The notes under the pieces: model-generated
What the model saw: the letters and a program-made list of their open reading frames with translations, nothing else
The model's database searches: none
What the model was told of the DNA's origin: nothing
Program-made: the position numbers and the translations under genes
Shown: positions 37,270-45,175 of the stretch, piece by piece
How positions within the stretch are numbered: the first letter of the stretch is position 1
How the letters are laid out: the number at the start of each line of letters is the position of its first letter
Assembly: GCA_026005055.1 (NCBI GenBank)
Contig: BPKI01000001.1
Location: forward strand, 806,001-870,000
Reading direction: 5' to 3'
DNA length: 64,000 nt
Origin: Lysobacterales bacterium
GTDB lineage: Bacteria; Pseudomonadota; Gammaproteobacteria; Xanthomonadales; BPKI01

Positions 37270-38670
37270 ATGGAAGTGACCGATCCACGCCGGCGGCTTT
37301 TCCTCAAAGCCGCCGGCTTTTTCTTGCTCGCCCCCCGCGGCCTGCACGCGCGGCCTCCGCTCGAGGTCGCGGTGGTGGGTGCCGGCCTGGCCGGGCTCCA
37401 GGCGGCGCTCGATCTCGAGGCGGCGGGGGCGCGAGTGCAGCTTTTCGAGGCCGGAACTCGAGTCGGCGGACGCCTGATGACGATCGAGCGCGGGGGCTTG
37501 CGCTTCGAAGTCGGGGGAGTCGAGATCGGCGCGGGCTACCGCCGGGTGCGCGGCTTGGCCGAGCGCTTCGGCCTCTCGCTCGAGCCGCTTCCGCGCCAGG
37601 CGACGGACGCGCTGCTCGTCCTCTCGGATCGACAACTGCTCGCCTCTGCCTGGCCAGGAACCGCGGCTTTGAGCGGCAGTCCCCTCGAGCGAGTGCCGCC
37701 GCCACAGCTCCTCGCCCGCGCGCTCGCAAGCGAAGAGAGCCTACCTCGGGCGGCCGATTGGCTCGATCCGAAGCATGCGGCGTTGGATCGGCCCCTCGCC
37801 GAGCACTTGATCGAGCGCGGCATCCCCGACTGCGTGCTCTCGTGGTTGGAAGTGGGCGCCAACTACAACAGCCTGCGCCGAGTCTCGACCCTCGATGTGC
37901 TGCGGCGCGAGCGGCTGCGCCGGGAGACCGATCCCGAGGTCCTCAGGCTCGTGGGCGGGAACGGCCTTCTGCCCGAGGCGATGGCGGGGGCGCTGCGCGA
38001 GCCGGTGCGCTTCGGCCACCGCTTGCTCGAGGTGCGGCAGGAGAAAGGCCTCGTGGAGCTGATTTTCGCTCGCGGCGAAAGGGTGCGGGCCAAGCGGGCG
38101 GTGCTAGCGCTGCCGCCCTCCGCCTTGGCAGGCCTTCGTTTTTCGCCCCCGCTGCCGGCGCCGCTCGCCGAGGCGATCGCCTGGCGCGAGATGACGGCGA
38201 TCACCACGGTTCACTTCCGCCCGCTCGAGGCCTTTTGGGAGAAAGATGGTCTTCCGCCCTCGATGTGGGTGGAGGGACCTCTGGAGCGCGTCTTCGCGGT
38301 GGCAGGGGAGGGTCCAGGCGGCATCGAGCGGCTCATCGTGTGGATCAACGGCGAGGCCGCGCGGCGAGCGGATCGGCTCGAAGAGGAGGCCATCGGCCGT
38401 TGGGCAGAACTCGAGCTCGCGCGCCTGCGCCCCGCCTCGCGCGGCGCCTTGCGTCTGCTCGCGGTTCGCAGCTGGGCTCGCGATCCCTTCTTTGGCGGTG
38501 CCTACGCCGAGATCCGCGCCGGCGGCTGCGCAGCGGTGGCCGAGGCGGCGGCCACGCCCCATGGCCTCGTCCATTTCGCCGGCGAGCACACCGAGTTTAT
38601 GCACCTCGGCATGGAGGCCGCGCTCGCCTCGGGTGAACGTGCGGCCAAGGAAGTTCTCGCGGCGATGTGA
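37270..38670 (+). CDS. Tat-exported flavin amine oxidase-family protein
   Basis: A 466-residue FAD-dependent oxidoreductase. The N terminus DPRRRLFLKAAGFFLLA is a twin-arginine signal (RRxFL). The FAD-binding Rossmann motif VAVVGAGLAGLQAALDLEAA is followed by FEAGTRVGGRL. The C terminus has the flavin-closing motif VHFAGEHTEFMHLGMEAALA (amine oxidase/phytoene-desaturase type). Members oxidise primary amines or related substrates to aldehyde, ammonia and peroxide. Location in the periplasm beside a TonB receptor and a Tat-exported nitrilase-like protein fits catabolism of an imported nitrogen compound, which is inference. ATG 37270 lies just after a terminator T tract; GTG 37276 is an alternative start. 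Confidence 0.82.
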   Translation: MEVTDPRRRLFLKAAGFFLLAPRGLHARPPLEVAVVGAGLAGLQAALDLEAAGARVQLFEAGTRVGGRLMTIERGGLRFEVGGVEIGAGYRRVRGLAERFGLSLEPLPRQATDALLVLSDRQLLASAWPGTAALSGSPLERVPPPQLLARALASEESLPRAADWLDPKHAALDRPLAEHLIERGIPDCVLSWLEVGANYNSLRRVSTLDVLRRERLRRETDPEVLRLVGGNGLLPEAMAGALREPVRFGHRLLEVRQEKGLVELIFARGERVRAKRAVLALPPSALAGLRFSPPLPAPLAEAIAWREMTAITTVHFRPLEAFWEKDGLPPSMWVEGPLERVFAVAGEGPGGIERLIVWINGEAARRADRLEEEAIGRWAELELARLRPASRGALRLLAVRSWARDPFFGGAYAEIRAGGCAAVAEAAATPHGLVHFAGEHTEFMHLGMEAALASGERAAKEVLAAM

Positions 38671-38671
38671 T

Positions 38672-39079
38672 TCAGCCGAGGGCCGGGTCGCCGCCGGATG
38701 GCGCGGCCTCACTCGCTTCGTGACGGTGAGCGAGAAGGATCGGCAACGGAATGACCGCCAATGCGTGGACGTGTGTCGCCTCGAGGATCACCGGCGGCGC
38801 TACCCCGGCGTGATACGCCTCCAGCCAGCGGGGCGCGCATAAGCACCAGCGATCGCCGGGTTTGAGGCCCGGGAAGTCGAACTCGGGGCGAGGTGTGATC
38901 AGATCGTTCCCCTGGGCGCGGCTGAACTCGAGGAACTCCCGCGTGACCACGGCGCAGACCCAGTGCATGCCGCGATCGGAAGGGTCGCTGCGGCAACAGC
39001 CGTCGCGAAACCAGCCCGTCCGCGGGGCGAGGCTGCAAGGCTTGAGAACACCGCCGAGGACGTGGAGCGCTTCGCTCAC
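38672..39079 (-). CDS. DUF2237 family protein
   Basis: A 135-residue protein of DUF2237, recognised from VLGGVLKPCSLAPRTGWFRD, GCCRSDPSDRGMHWVCAVVT, FLEFSRAQGNDLITPRPEFD and FPGLKPGDRWCLCAPRW. The six cysteines are family-conserved and suggest metal or redox chemistry, but no function is established. GTG 39079 overlaps the stop of the BigR-type regulator (GTGA), so both are made from one transcript. It is convergent with the amine oxidase gene, whose stop lies 1 bp away. Confidence 0.85.
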   Translation of the reverse strand: MSEALHVLGGVLKPCSLAPRTGWFRDGCCRSDPSDRGMHWVCAVVTREFLEFSRAQGNDLITPRPEFDFPGLKPGDRWCLCAPRWLEAYHAGVAPPVILEATHVHALAVIPLPILLAHRHEASEAAPSGGDPALG

Positions 39080-39447
39080 CGATCGTGCAGTTCGGGGTCG
39101 GGATGAGGCTCGTTCGCCGCCTGAGGGGGGTGCGTCGCCCCGCAAAAGATGCCATGCAGCGTCTGAATGATCCGATGCACGGGTCCTTCACGGAGGCGAT
39201 AGAAGATCAGCTGCCCGTCGCGGCGCGTACTCACCAACTGATTGCGCCTGAGCACCGCGAGATGCTGCGAGAGCGCCGACTGGCTGATCGGGATGCGCTC
39301 GTTGATCTCGCCGACGCTGAGCTCTCCCTCGGTGAGGACGCAGAGGATCATCAGACGCTTCTCGTTGGCGATCGCCTTGAGCAGGCGCGCCGCCGCGCCC
39401 GCATGGGCACGCATTTCCTCGGCCTGGATGGTCTGGATCTCGGTCAT
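39076..39447 (-). CDS. bigR: BigR/SqrR/YgaV-type ArsR regulator (persulfide sensor)
   Basis: A 123-residue winged-helix repressor. LLKAIANEKRLMILCVLTEG and ELSVGEINERIPISQSALSQ are closely parallel to BigR and SqrR, with the recognition helix QSALSQHLAVLR. Cys36 (in LMILC) and Cys102 (in GIFC) sit at the two positions that form the persulfide-responsive tetrasulfide or disulfide in that family, 66 residues apart as in Xylella BigR (42/108). It lacks the metal-site residues of ArsR/SmtB proper. ATG 39447 starts MTEIQTIQ. It is divergent from DUF2892-RND-OsmC-TrxC and coupled to DUF2237, so it likely represses both directions until sulfide or persulfide inactivates it. Confidence 0.85.
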   Translation of the reverse strand: MTEIQTIQAEEMRAHAGAAARLLKAIANEKRLMILCVLTEGELSVGEINERIPISQSALSQHLAVLRRNQLVSTRRDGQLIFYRLREGPVHRIIQTLHGIFCGATHPPQAANEPHPDPELHDR

Positions 39448-39470
39448 GGGATCGGGACCGGGCACGAAGC

Positions 39471-39558
39471 CACTAGTGTAACACCGCCGCCGATCGCCTC
39501 CGTCGGATCCGCTCCGGCACATACACTTGTGTTTTGTTTCAGTTGTCACTAATATTAG
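39471..39558. promoter_or_regulatory. divergent promoter and palindromes between bigR-like gene and DUF2892 operon
   Basis: For the plus strand a -35-like TTGTGT (39527-39532) and a -10 TAATAT (39550-39555) are 17 bp apart. The perfect palindrome CTAATATTAG (39549-39558) covers that -10, as expected for repression. Two further dyads, CACTAGTG (39471-39478) and ACACTTGTGT (39523-39532), lie nearby; the second overlaps the -35. These are the candidate operators for the regulator encoded next door. No site has been tested. Confidence 0.6.
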
Positions 39559-39614
39559 CAAAGCCTGAGATTCGATCCCATCCACTCCTCTTCGACCGTT
39601 TCGGGAGATCCGCC

Positions 39615-39818
39615 ATGAACATCGACCGCATCGTCTTGGCCTTCGCTGGCACTTTCGTGTTGCTCGGCGTCTTGCTCGCGCACCTCGTCTCGCCGTGGTG
39701 GCTGCTGCTGCCGGCCTTCGTCGGGCTGAACATGCTTCAGTCCGCCTTCACCGGCTTCTGTCCGCTGGCGATCATCCTCAAGCGCCTCGGTGTAGCCCCC
39801 GGCTGCGCCTTCTGCTGA
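39615..39818 (+). CDS. DUF2892 small membrane protein
   Basis: A 67-residue protein with two membrane helices ([40 protein letters not shown]) followed by [12 protein letters not shown] and a C-terminal CAFC. This is the DUF2892 unit found alone or fused to rhodanese domains, for example in YgaP, and often placed in BigR- or YgaV-controlled operons. Three cysteines near the membrane exit fit sulfur handling. ATG 39615 is right before the first helix. The RND adaptor starts 12 bp downstream. Confidence 0.85.
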   Translation: MNIDRIVLAFAGTFVLLGVLLAHLVSPWWLLLPAFVGLNMLQSAFTGFCPLAIILKRLGVAPGCAFC

Positions 39819-39830
39819 CCGTCGCGCATC

Positions 39831-40901
39831 ATGGAGACTTTCTCATCCCTGCGCCGGCTGGCGCCGGCGCTGATCATGGCCTTCGTCGCCGGCTGCAGCG
39901 GGGCAGATCCAGGCCCCGCCGCGAGCGGCCCCACGCCGCCGTCTCTGCCCACGCTCCTCATCGAGCGCGAACGCTCACCGCGCGAGCGGGTCTGGGATGG
40001 GGTGGTGGAGGCGGTCAATCAGGCGACGCTCTCCGCGCAGACCGCCGGCCGGGTGGTCGAGCTGCCCTTCGATGTGGACGACTACGTGCCCGCTGGCGCG
40101 GTGGTGGTGCGTTTCACCGATACCGAGCAGCAGGCGGCGGTGCGCCGCGCCCGAGCCCAGGTCGAGGCGGCGCAGGCGCAAGCCGCCGAGGCCGAGGCCG
40201 AGTTCGAACGGGTGCGCGGGATCTTCGAGCGCGGGTTGGTGGCAAGAAGCCAGTTCGATCAGGCCACGGCTCGGCGTGACGCCGCCCGCGCCCAGCTCGC
40301 GGCGGCGCAGGCGCAGCTGCGCGAGGCCGAGCAACAGCTCGAGTACACGGTGGTGCGTGCGCCTTATTCCGGCATCGTCACCCGCCGCCACGTCGAGATC
40401 GGAGAATCGGTCAGGCCCGGTCAGCCGCTCATTTCGGGGCTTTCGTTGGGTCGCCTGCGGGTGCAGGTGAGCGTGCCGCAATCGGAGGTCTTCGCCATCC
40501 GCGAGCACCGCAAGGCGCGCGTGCTCCTGCCCGATGCTCGGGCGATCGACGCGGAGTCGGTCACCGTGTTTCCTTACGCCGATCCAGAAACCCACGCCTT
40601 CCGGGTGCGAGTCGAGCTGCCGGAAGAGGAGACGGGACTCCATCCGGGCATGACGGTCAAGGTGGCCTTCACGGTGGGCGAGGGCGAGCGCATCCTCGTG
40701 CCCGAATCGGCTCTCGTCCGGCGCAGCGAGATGCAGGGCGTCTTCGTGCGCCGCGGCGATCGCATTGCGCTGCGTCAACTGCGGCTCGGGCATCGTTTCG
40801 GTGATCGGTATGAAGTGCTCGCCGGGCTTGCCGAGGGCGAGGAGATCGTGCTCGACCCGATTGCGGCGGCGGCTTGGCTACGCAACCGGGGACGCTCATG
40901 A
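39831..40901 (+). CDS. RND efflux periplasmic adaptor lipoprotein
   Basis: A 356-residue membrane-fusion protein. The signal ends in a lipobox (AFVAGCSG), so it is probably lipid-anchored, as AcrA is. The first lipoyl half (RVWDGVVEAVNQATLSAQTA, DVDDYVPAGAVVVRF), a coiled-coil hairpin at about residues 90-165, the second lipoyl half (RAPYSGIVTRRHVEIGESVR), a beta-barrel and a membrane-proximal domain are all visible. Its stop overlaps the pump ATG (ATGA). No outer-membrane channel gene is nearby, so a shared TolC-like protein would be needed. Confidence 0.92.
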   Translation: METFSSLRRLAPALIMAFVAGCSGADPGPAASGPTPPSLPTLLIERERSPRERVWDGVVEAVNQATLSAQTAGRVVELPFDVDDYVPAGAVVVRFTDTEQQAAVRRARAQVEAAQAQAAEAEAEFERVRGIFERGLVARSQFDQATARRDAARAQLAAAQAQLREAEQQLEYTVVRAPYSGIVTRRHVEIGESVRPGQPLISGLSLGRLRVQVSVPQSEVFAIREHRKARVLLPDARAIDAESVTVFPYADPETHAFRVRVELPEEETGLHPGMTVKVAFTVGEGERILVPESALVRRSEMQGVFVRRGDRIALRQLRLGHRFGDRYEVLAGLAEGEEIVLDPIAAAAWLRNRGRS

Positions 40902-43900
40902 ACGAGGAGCGGTTGGGCTTTTCCGGGCGCATCGCCCGCGCCTTTCAAGCCTCCGAACTCACCCCACTGCTCATGCTCGCCGGCCTGCTCGCCGGCCTGG
41001 CGGCGGTCCTGATCACCCCGCGCGAGGAGGAGCCGCAGATCGAGGTGACCTTCGCCAACGTGTTCGTGCCCTTCCCGGGGGCGCCGGTGGCGGATGTGGA
41101 AAACCTCGTGGTCGTGCCCCTGAGCCAAAGCCTGCTCGAGCTCGAGGGGGTCAAGCACGTCTACGCGATGGCCCGCCCCGGGATGGCGGTGATCACCGTC
41201 GAGTTCGAGGTCGGTGAGCCGCGCCGGGACGTCATCGTCCGCCTCTACAACCAGGTCTATTCGCGCCAGGATTGGGTGCCGCCGGGACTGGGCGTCGGCC
41301 CGCCGCTGATCCGGCCGATGGGCATCGACGACGTGCCGGTGATGGCCTTGACCCTCTGGACCGAAGACCCGGCACGCGGGGCGACCGAGCTCGCCGAGGT
41401 GGCGCGCATGCTCGAGGCCGAGCTCAAGCGCGTGCCCGGCACTCGCGATGTCTATACCATCGGCGCACCGCGCCGGGCGGTGGTGCTCGAGCTCGATGCG
41501 GCGAGGCTCGCGGCCTATGGGCTGACGGTGAGCGACCTCGTCGGAGCGCTGAAGGCGGCCAACATCGCCCGCCAGGTGGGCGAGATGGTCGGCGGCGATC
41601 GGGCCATTCCCCTTACCGCCGGCACGCTGCTCGCCGATGCCGATGAGGTCGCGAGTTTGGTCATCGGCTTGTCGCGCGGCGAGCCGGTGTACCTCTCCGA
41701 CGTCGCCCGCATCGTACGGGGCGCCGATCTGCCCGAGAGCTACGTCTGGCATGGGGTGCCGGCGCATCGCGACGGCCCCCGCTACGCGCCTGCCGTCACC
41801 ATCGCGATCGCCAAGCAGCCGGGAACCAATGCCGCCGACATCACCCGCGAGATCACGCGCCGCCTGGAGCAGATGCGGGAGCGGCTGATCCCCGAGGGGG
41901 TCGAGCTCACCGTCACCCGCGACTACGGCCACACCGCCACCGATAAAGCCCTCACCCTGATCCAAAAGCTGCTTTTCGCCACCTTTTCGGTGGTGCTGCT
42001 CGTGCTTTTCACCCTGGGTCGGCGGGAAGCGATCGTGGTCGGCACGGCAGTGGTGGTGACGCTGGCGCTGACCCTGTTCGCTTCCTGGCTGATCGGCTTC
42101 ACCCTCAACCGCGTCTCGCTGTTTGCCCTGATCTTCTCGATCGGCATCCTCGTGGACGATGCGATCGTGGTGGTGGAGAACATCCATCGCCACATGCGCT
42201 TGAGCGGCGAATCGCTGCTTCGGGTGATCCCGCGGGCGGTGGATGAAGTCGGTGCGCCGACGATCCTGGCGACCTTCACCGTGATCGCGGCCTTGTTGCC
42301 GATGGCCTTCGTCACCGGCCTGATGGGGCCTTATATGCGGCCGATTCCGATCAATGCCTCGGTGGGGATGCTGCTTTCGCTCGCCGTGGCCTTGATCGCC
42401 ACACCCTGGCTCTCGCTCAAGCTCCTCAGGCGGCATCAGGATCATGGCCATGCCGAGGGCGGAAGCTCGCTTCGGCCCTTGTTCGACCGCCTGATGAGGC
42501 CCTTCCTGAGCGGCGCCCGCGCCGCCCGCGCTCGGCTCGCCCTCTTCGGCGCGATGGCCCTGCTCGTCTTGGCCGCGTCGGCGATGGTGCTCGTCGAGCT
42601 GGTGGTGCTCAAGATGCTGCCCTTCGACAACAAGAGCGAGTTCCAGGTCGTGGTGGACATGCCCGAGGGCACGTCGCTCGAGCGCACCGCCGCCCTGCTC
42701 GAAGAGCTCGCCGCCGCCCTCGATGAAGTCCCCGAGGTGGCGCACTATCAGGCCTATGCCGGCACTTCCGCGCCGGTCAACTTCAACGGCTTGGTGCGGC
42801 AGTACTACCTCCGCCGCGGTCCGCATCTCGGGGATCTGCAGGTGAATCTGGTCGATCGCCGCGAGCGCAGCCGCAAGAGCCACGACATCGCGCTCGCGCT
42901 GAGGCCCCGGCTTGCCGAGATCGCCGAGCGTCATGGCGCGGCGCTCAAGCTGGTCGAGGTGCCGCCGGGGCCGCCGGTGCTCGCCCCGCTCGTGGCCGAG
43001 GTCTATGGGCCGGACTACGACGAGGTGCGGCGGATCGCCAGGGGCCTCGCCGCTCGCTTCAGAAAGCACCCCGACTTGGTCGACGTGGATACCACGGTCG
43101 AGGACGAGAACGCGCGCGCCCGTTGGCTGATCGTGGATCGCGACCGCGCCGCGCGGCTCGGCGTCACCCAGGCGGCGGTGGTCGAGGCGGTGCAGGCGGC
43201 GGTGGGCGGCTTCGATGCCACCTATCTCTTCGATGGTGCCTCGAAATACGCCTACCCGGTGCGCTTGCGCCTGCCCGCGGGCGATCAAGCGAGCGTAGAG
43301 CTCCTCTCGAGCCTGCGCGTGCGCGGTGCAGGCGGAAACCTGGTGCCCCTATCGGAGATCGCCCGCTTCGAGGAGCGGGGGCTCGAGCAGCTCATCGTGC
43401 ACAAGGACCTCCAGCCGGTGGCCTTCGTCATGGCCGATGCGGTGGGCCGCACCGACAGCCCGCTCTATGGCATGTTCTCCATGGCCTTCGCGCTCAAGGA
43501 GGAGGAGATCGCGGGCCATCGCCTCGAGCAGCGTTTCGTCTCGCCCCCCGATGGCTCGGAAGGCTTCGCCATCCTCTGGGATGGGGAATGGCGCATCACC
43601 TACGAAACCTTCCGCGACATGGGCATCGCCTACGCGGTCGGCTTGGTGCTGATCTATCTCCTGGTCGTCGGCCAGTTCAAGAGCTACCTCGTGCCTTTGA
43701 TCATCATGGCGCCGATCCCGCTCACCGTGATCGGGGTCATGCCCGGCCACGCGCTGCTCGGCGCCCAGTTCACCGCGACCAGCATGATCGGGATGATCGC
43801 GCTTGCGGGGATCATCGTGCGCAACTCGATCCTGCTCGTCGATTTCATCAACGACGCCCTCGCTCGCGGGGCGGCGCTCGAGGAGGCGATCGTCGAATCG

Positions 43901-44131
43901 GCGGCGGTGCGGGCCAAGCCGATCGCGCTCACCGCGCTGGCGGCGATGCTCGGGGCGATGTTCATCCTCGATGATCCGATCTTCAACGGGCTTGCGATTT
44001 CCCTGATCTTCGGAATCTTCGTCTCCACCGTGCTCACCCTGCTCGTCATCCCCTTGCTCTACTACGTCTGGCTCAAGCGGCGCGCCCACCCCGCCCGCGC
44101 GGCCAAAGGGGAGGAGCAGGGTTCCGCTTGA
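40898..44131 (+). CDS. RND-family efflux pump inner-membrane transporter
   Basis: A 1077-residue proton-driven pump of the AcrB/HAE group. The first helix (LLMLAGLLAGLAAVLIT) leads into a porter domain with FPGAPVADVENLVVVPLSQS. The TM4 proton-relay motif is GILVDDAIVVVENIHRH with the two Asp residues. The second half repeats the layout, with MVLVELVVLKMLPFDNKSEF, IGMIALAGIIVRNSILLVDF and LTLLVIPLLYYVWLKRRAHP. It is not a CzcA-type metal pump by these motifs. Co-transcription with a persulfide-type regulon suggests an exported sulfur or thiol compound, or an antibiotic whose export is induced by sulfur stress; the substrate is inferred. Confidence 0.93.
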   Translation: MNEERLGFSGRIARAFQASELTPLLMLAGLLAGLAAVLITPREEEPQIEVTFANVFVPFPGAPVADVENLVVVPLSQSLLELEGVKHVYAMARPGMAVITVEFEVGEPRRDVIVRLYNQVYSRQDWVPPGLGVGPPLIRPMGIDDVPVMALTLWTEDPARGATELAEVARMLEAELKRVPGTRDVYTIGAPRRAVVLELDAARLAAYGLTVSDLVGALKAANIARQVGEMVGGDRAIPLTAGTLLADADEVASLVIGLSRGEPVYLSDVARIVRGADLPESYVWHGVPAHRDGPRYAPAVTIAIAKQPGTNAADITREITRRLEQMRERLIPEGVELTVTRDYGHTATDKALTLIQKLLFATFSVVLLVLFTLGRREAIVVGTAVVVTLALTLFASWLIGFTLNRVSLFALIFSIGILVDDAIVVVENIHRHMRLSGESLLRVIPRAVDEVGAPTILATFTVIAALLPMAFVTGLMGPYMRPIPINASVGMLLSLAVALIATPWLSLKLLRRHQDHGHAEGGSSLRPLFDRLMRPFLSGARAARARLALFGAMALLVLAASAMVLVELVVLKMLPFDNKSEFQVVVDMPEGTSLERTAALLEELAAALDEVPEVAHYQAYAGTSAPVNFNGLVRQYYLRRGPHLGDLQVNLVDRRERSRKSHDIALALRPRLAEIAERHGAALKLVEVPPGPPVLAPLVAEVYGPDYDEVRRIARGLAARFRKHPDLVDVDTTVEDENARARWLIVDRDRAARLGVTQAAVVEAVQAAVGGFDATYLFDGASKYAYPVRLRLPAGDQASVELLSSLRVRGAGGNLVPLSEIARFEERGLEQLIVHKDLQPVAFVMADAVGRTDSPLYGMFSMAFALKEEEIAGHRLEQRFVSPPDGSEGFAILWDGEWRITYETFRDMGIAYAVGLVLIYLLVVGQFKSYLVPLIIMAPIPLTVIGVMPGHALLGAQFTATSMIGMIALAGIIVRNSILLVDFINDALARGAALEEAIVESAAVRAKPIALTALAAMLGAMFILDDPIFNGLAISLIFGIFVSTVLTLLVIPLLYYVWLKRRAHPARAAKGEEQGSA

Positions 44132-44142
44132 GGGTCTCGGCC

Positions 44143-44622
44143 ATGAGTGAATCCGAATCCATCGCCCTCGAACTTAAGCACCTCGGCGGCTACGAGTTCC
44201 GCTTGCGTTTCCTCAAGCCGCCCGCCGGGGAAATGCTCAGCGATGAGCCTTCGCCGCTCGGGCGGGGCGCGGGGCCCAACCCCGCCCAGCTCCTTGCCGG
44301 AGCGGTGGGCAATTGCCTCGCGTCGAGCCTGCTCTTCGCCCTGCGCAAGTTCAAGAACGAGCCAGGGCCGCTCTGGGCCGAGGTCAAGGCCGAGAGGGTG
44401 CGCAACAGCGAGGGGCGCTGGCGCATCGGCCGGATCCAGGTGCAACTGAGGCTCAATGAGCGCGGCGAGGCGATCGCCCAGCGCGAGCGCATCCTCGAGC
44501 AGTTCGAGCGATTCTGCATCGTCACCGAGAGCGTGCGCTCGGGGATTCCGGTCGAGGTCGAGGTGCGCGATGCCGAGGGCATGCTGCTCCATCGCTCGCA
44601 GGCAGGAGGCAGACATGAATGA
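44143..44622 (+). CDS. OsmC-family peroxiredoxin-like protein
   Basis: A 159-residue OsmC/YhfA-like protein. The two redox cysteines of the family are in place: Cys58 in AVGNCLASSL and Cys125 in FERFCIVTESVRSGI. OsmC and Ohr proteins reduce organic hydroperoxides, and some members handle persulfides. ATG 44143 (MSESES) is used; a TTG at 44128 overlapping the pump stop is possible but less likely. The stop overlaps the trxC ATG. Its place between an RND pump and thioredoxin 2 fits a thiol-oxidant defence operon. Confidence 0.88.
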   Translation: MSESESIALELKHLGGYEFRLRFLKPPAGEMLSDEPSPLGRGAGPNPAQLLAGAVGNCLASSLLFALRKFKNEPGPLWAEVKAERVRNSEGRWRIGRIQVQLRLNERGEAIAQRERILEQFERFCIVTESVRSGIPVEVEVRDAEGMLLHRSQAGGRHE

Positions 44623-45064
44623 GCGAAGCCTGATCATCGCCTGCCCGCATTGCCTGACCCTCAATCGCGTGCCGCGCGCGCGGCTCGGCGACAAGCCCTC
44701 CTGCGGCTACTGTCACCGGCCGCTGTTCACCGGCGAGCCGCTCGAACTGGACGAAGAAGGCTTTCGCCGCCATGTGCTCGAATCCGAGCTCCCGGTGCTC
44801 GTGGATTTCTGGGCGCCCTGGTGCGGCCCCTGCCGGATGATGGCGCCGGCCTTCGCCGCTGCCGCACCCCTGCTCGAACCGCGGCTGCGCCTGGCCAAGA
44901 TCGACACCGAGGCCGAGCCCGGGCTCGCCCAGCGCTGGGGTATCCGCGCCGTACCCACGCTCATCCTCTTCGCCCAAGGCCGCGAGCTCGCGCGCACGAG
45001 CGGCGCGCAAAGCACGGCGAGGATCGTGGAGTTCGCCGAACGCGGGCTTGCGCAGGCGTTTTGA
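44615..45064 (+). CDS. trxC: thioredoxin 2 with N-terminal zinc ribbon
   Basis: A 149-residue thioredoxin 2. The N-terminal zinc finger has CPHC (10-13) and CGYC (30-33). The thioredoxin domain has VLVDFWAPWCGPCRMMAPAF with the redox pair Cys70/Cys73, and GIRAVPTLILFAQG with the cis-Pro. TrxC is an oxidative-stress thioredoxin in E. coli. AGGAGG lies about 5 bases before ATG 44615, which overlaps the osmC stop. The likely electron recipient here is the OsmC protein or the sulfur chemistry sensed by the operon's regulator. The stop codon overlaps the first NtrC-like palindrome of the glnA promoter. Confidence 0.94.
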   Translation: MNERSLIIACPHCLTLNRVPRARLGDKPSCGYCHRPLFTGEPLELDEEGFRRHVLESELPVLVDFWAPWCGPCRMMAPAFAAAAPLLEPRLRLAKIDTEAEPGLAQRWGIRAVPTLILFAQGRELARTSGAQSTARIVEFAERGLAQAF

Positions 45065-45111
45065 ACCATCTTGGTTCAGATCTGGGCGATGCGTTGCCCA
45101 TTTCTGGTGCA
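45062..45111 (+). promoter_or_regulatory. two NtrC-type enhancer sites of glnA
   Basis: TGAACC-N5-GGTTCA (45062-45078) is a perfect inverted repeat. TGCCCA-N5-GGTGCA (45095-45111) keeps the TGC half and the full GGTGCA half of the NtrC consensus TGCACC-N5-GGTGCA. They start 33 bp apart (three helical turns) and are centred near -131 and -98 from the predicted start of transcription. This is very like the paired NtrC sites of E. coli glnA. The first deviates from consensus at one base of each half and overlaps the trxC stop codon, so its assignment is less sure. Confidence 0.65.
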
Positions 45112-45175
45112 ACCGGTCACCGCACGGCGTCTCGATATTCCTTCAAAGCCCTGAATCAACAGGAAAATCGAGTTT

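Noticed and set aside
34843-37635. 930-codon minus-strand open frame opposite the TonB receptor
   Set aside because: The receptor frame has signal peptide, plug and barrel motifs; the opposite frame is low-complexity and charged with no family resemblance.
40775-43288. 837-codon minus-strand open frame opposite the RND pump
   Set aside because: The product is His/Asp/Arg-rich and mirrors the codon pattern of the pump gene; there is no promoter or ribosome-binding site logic.
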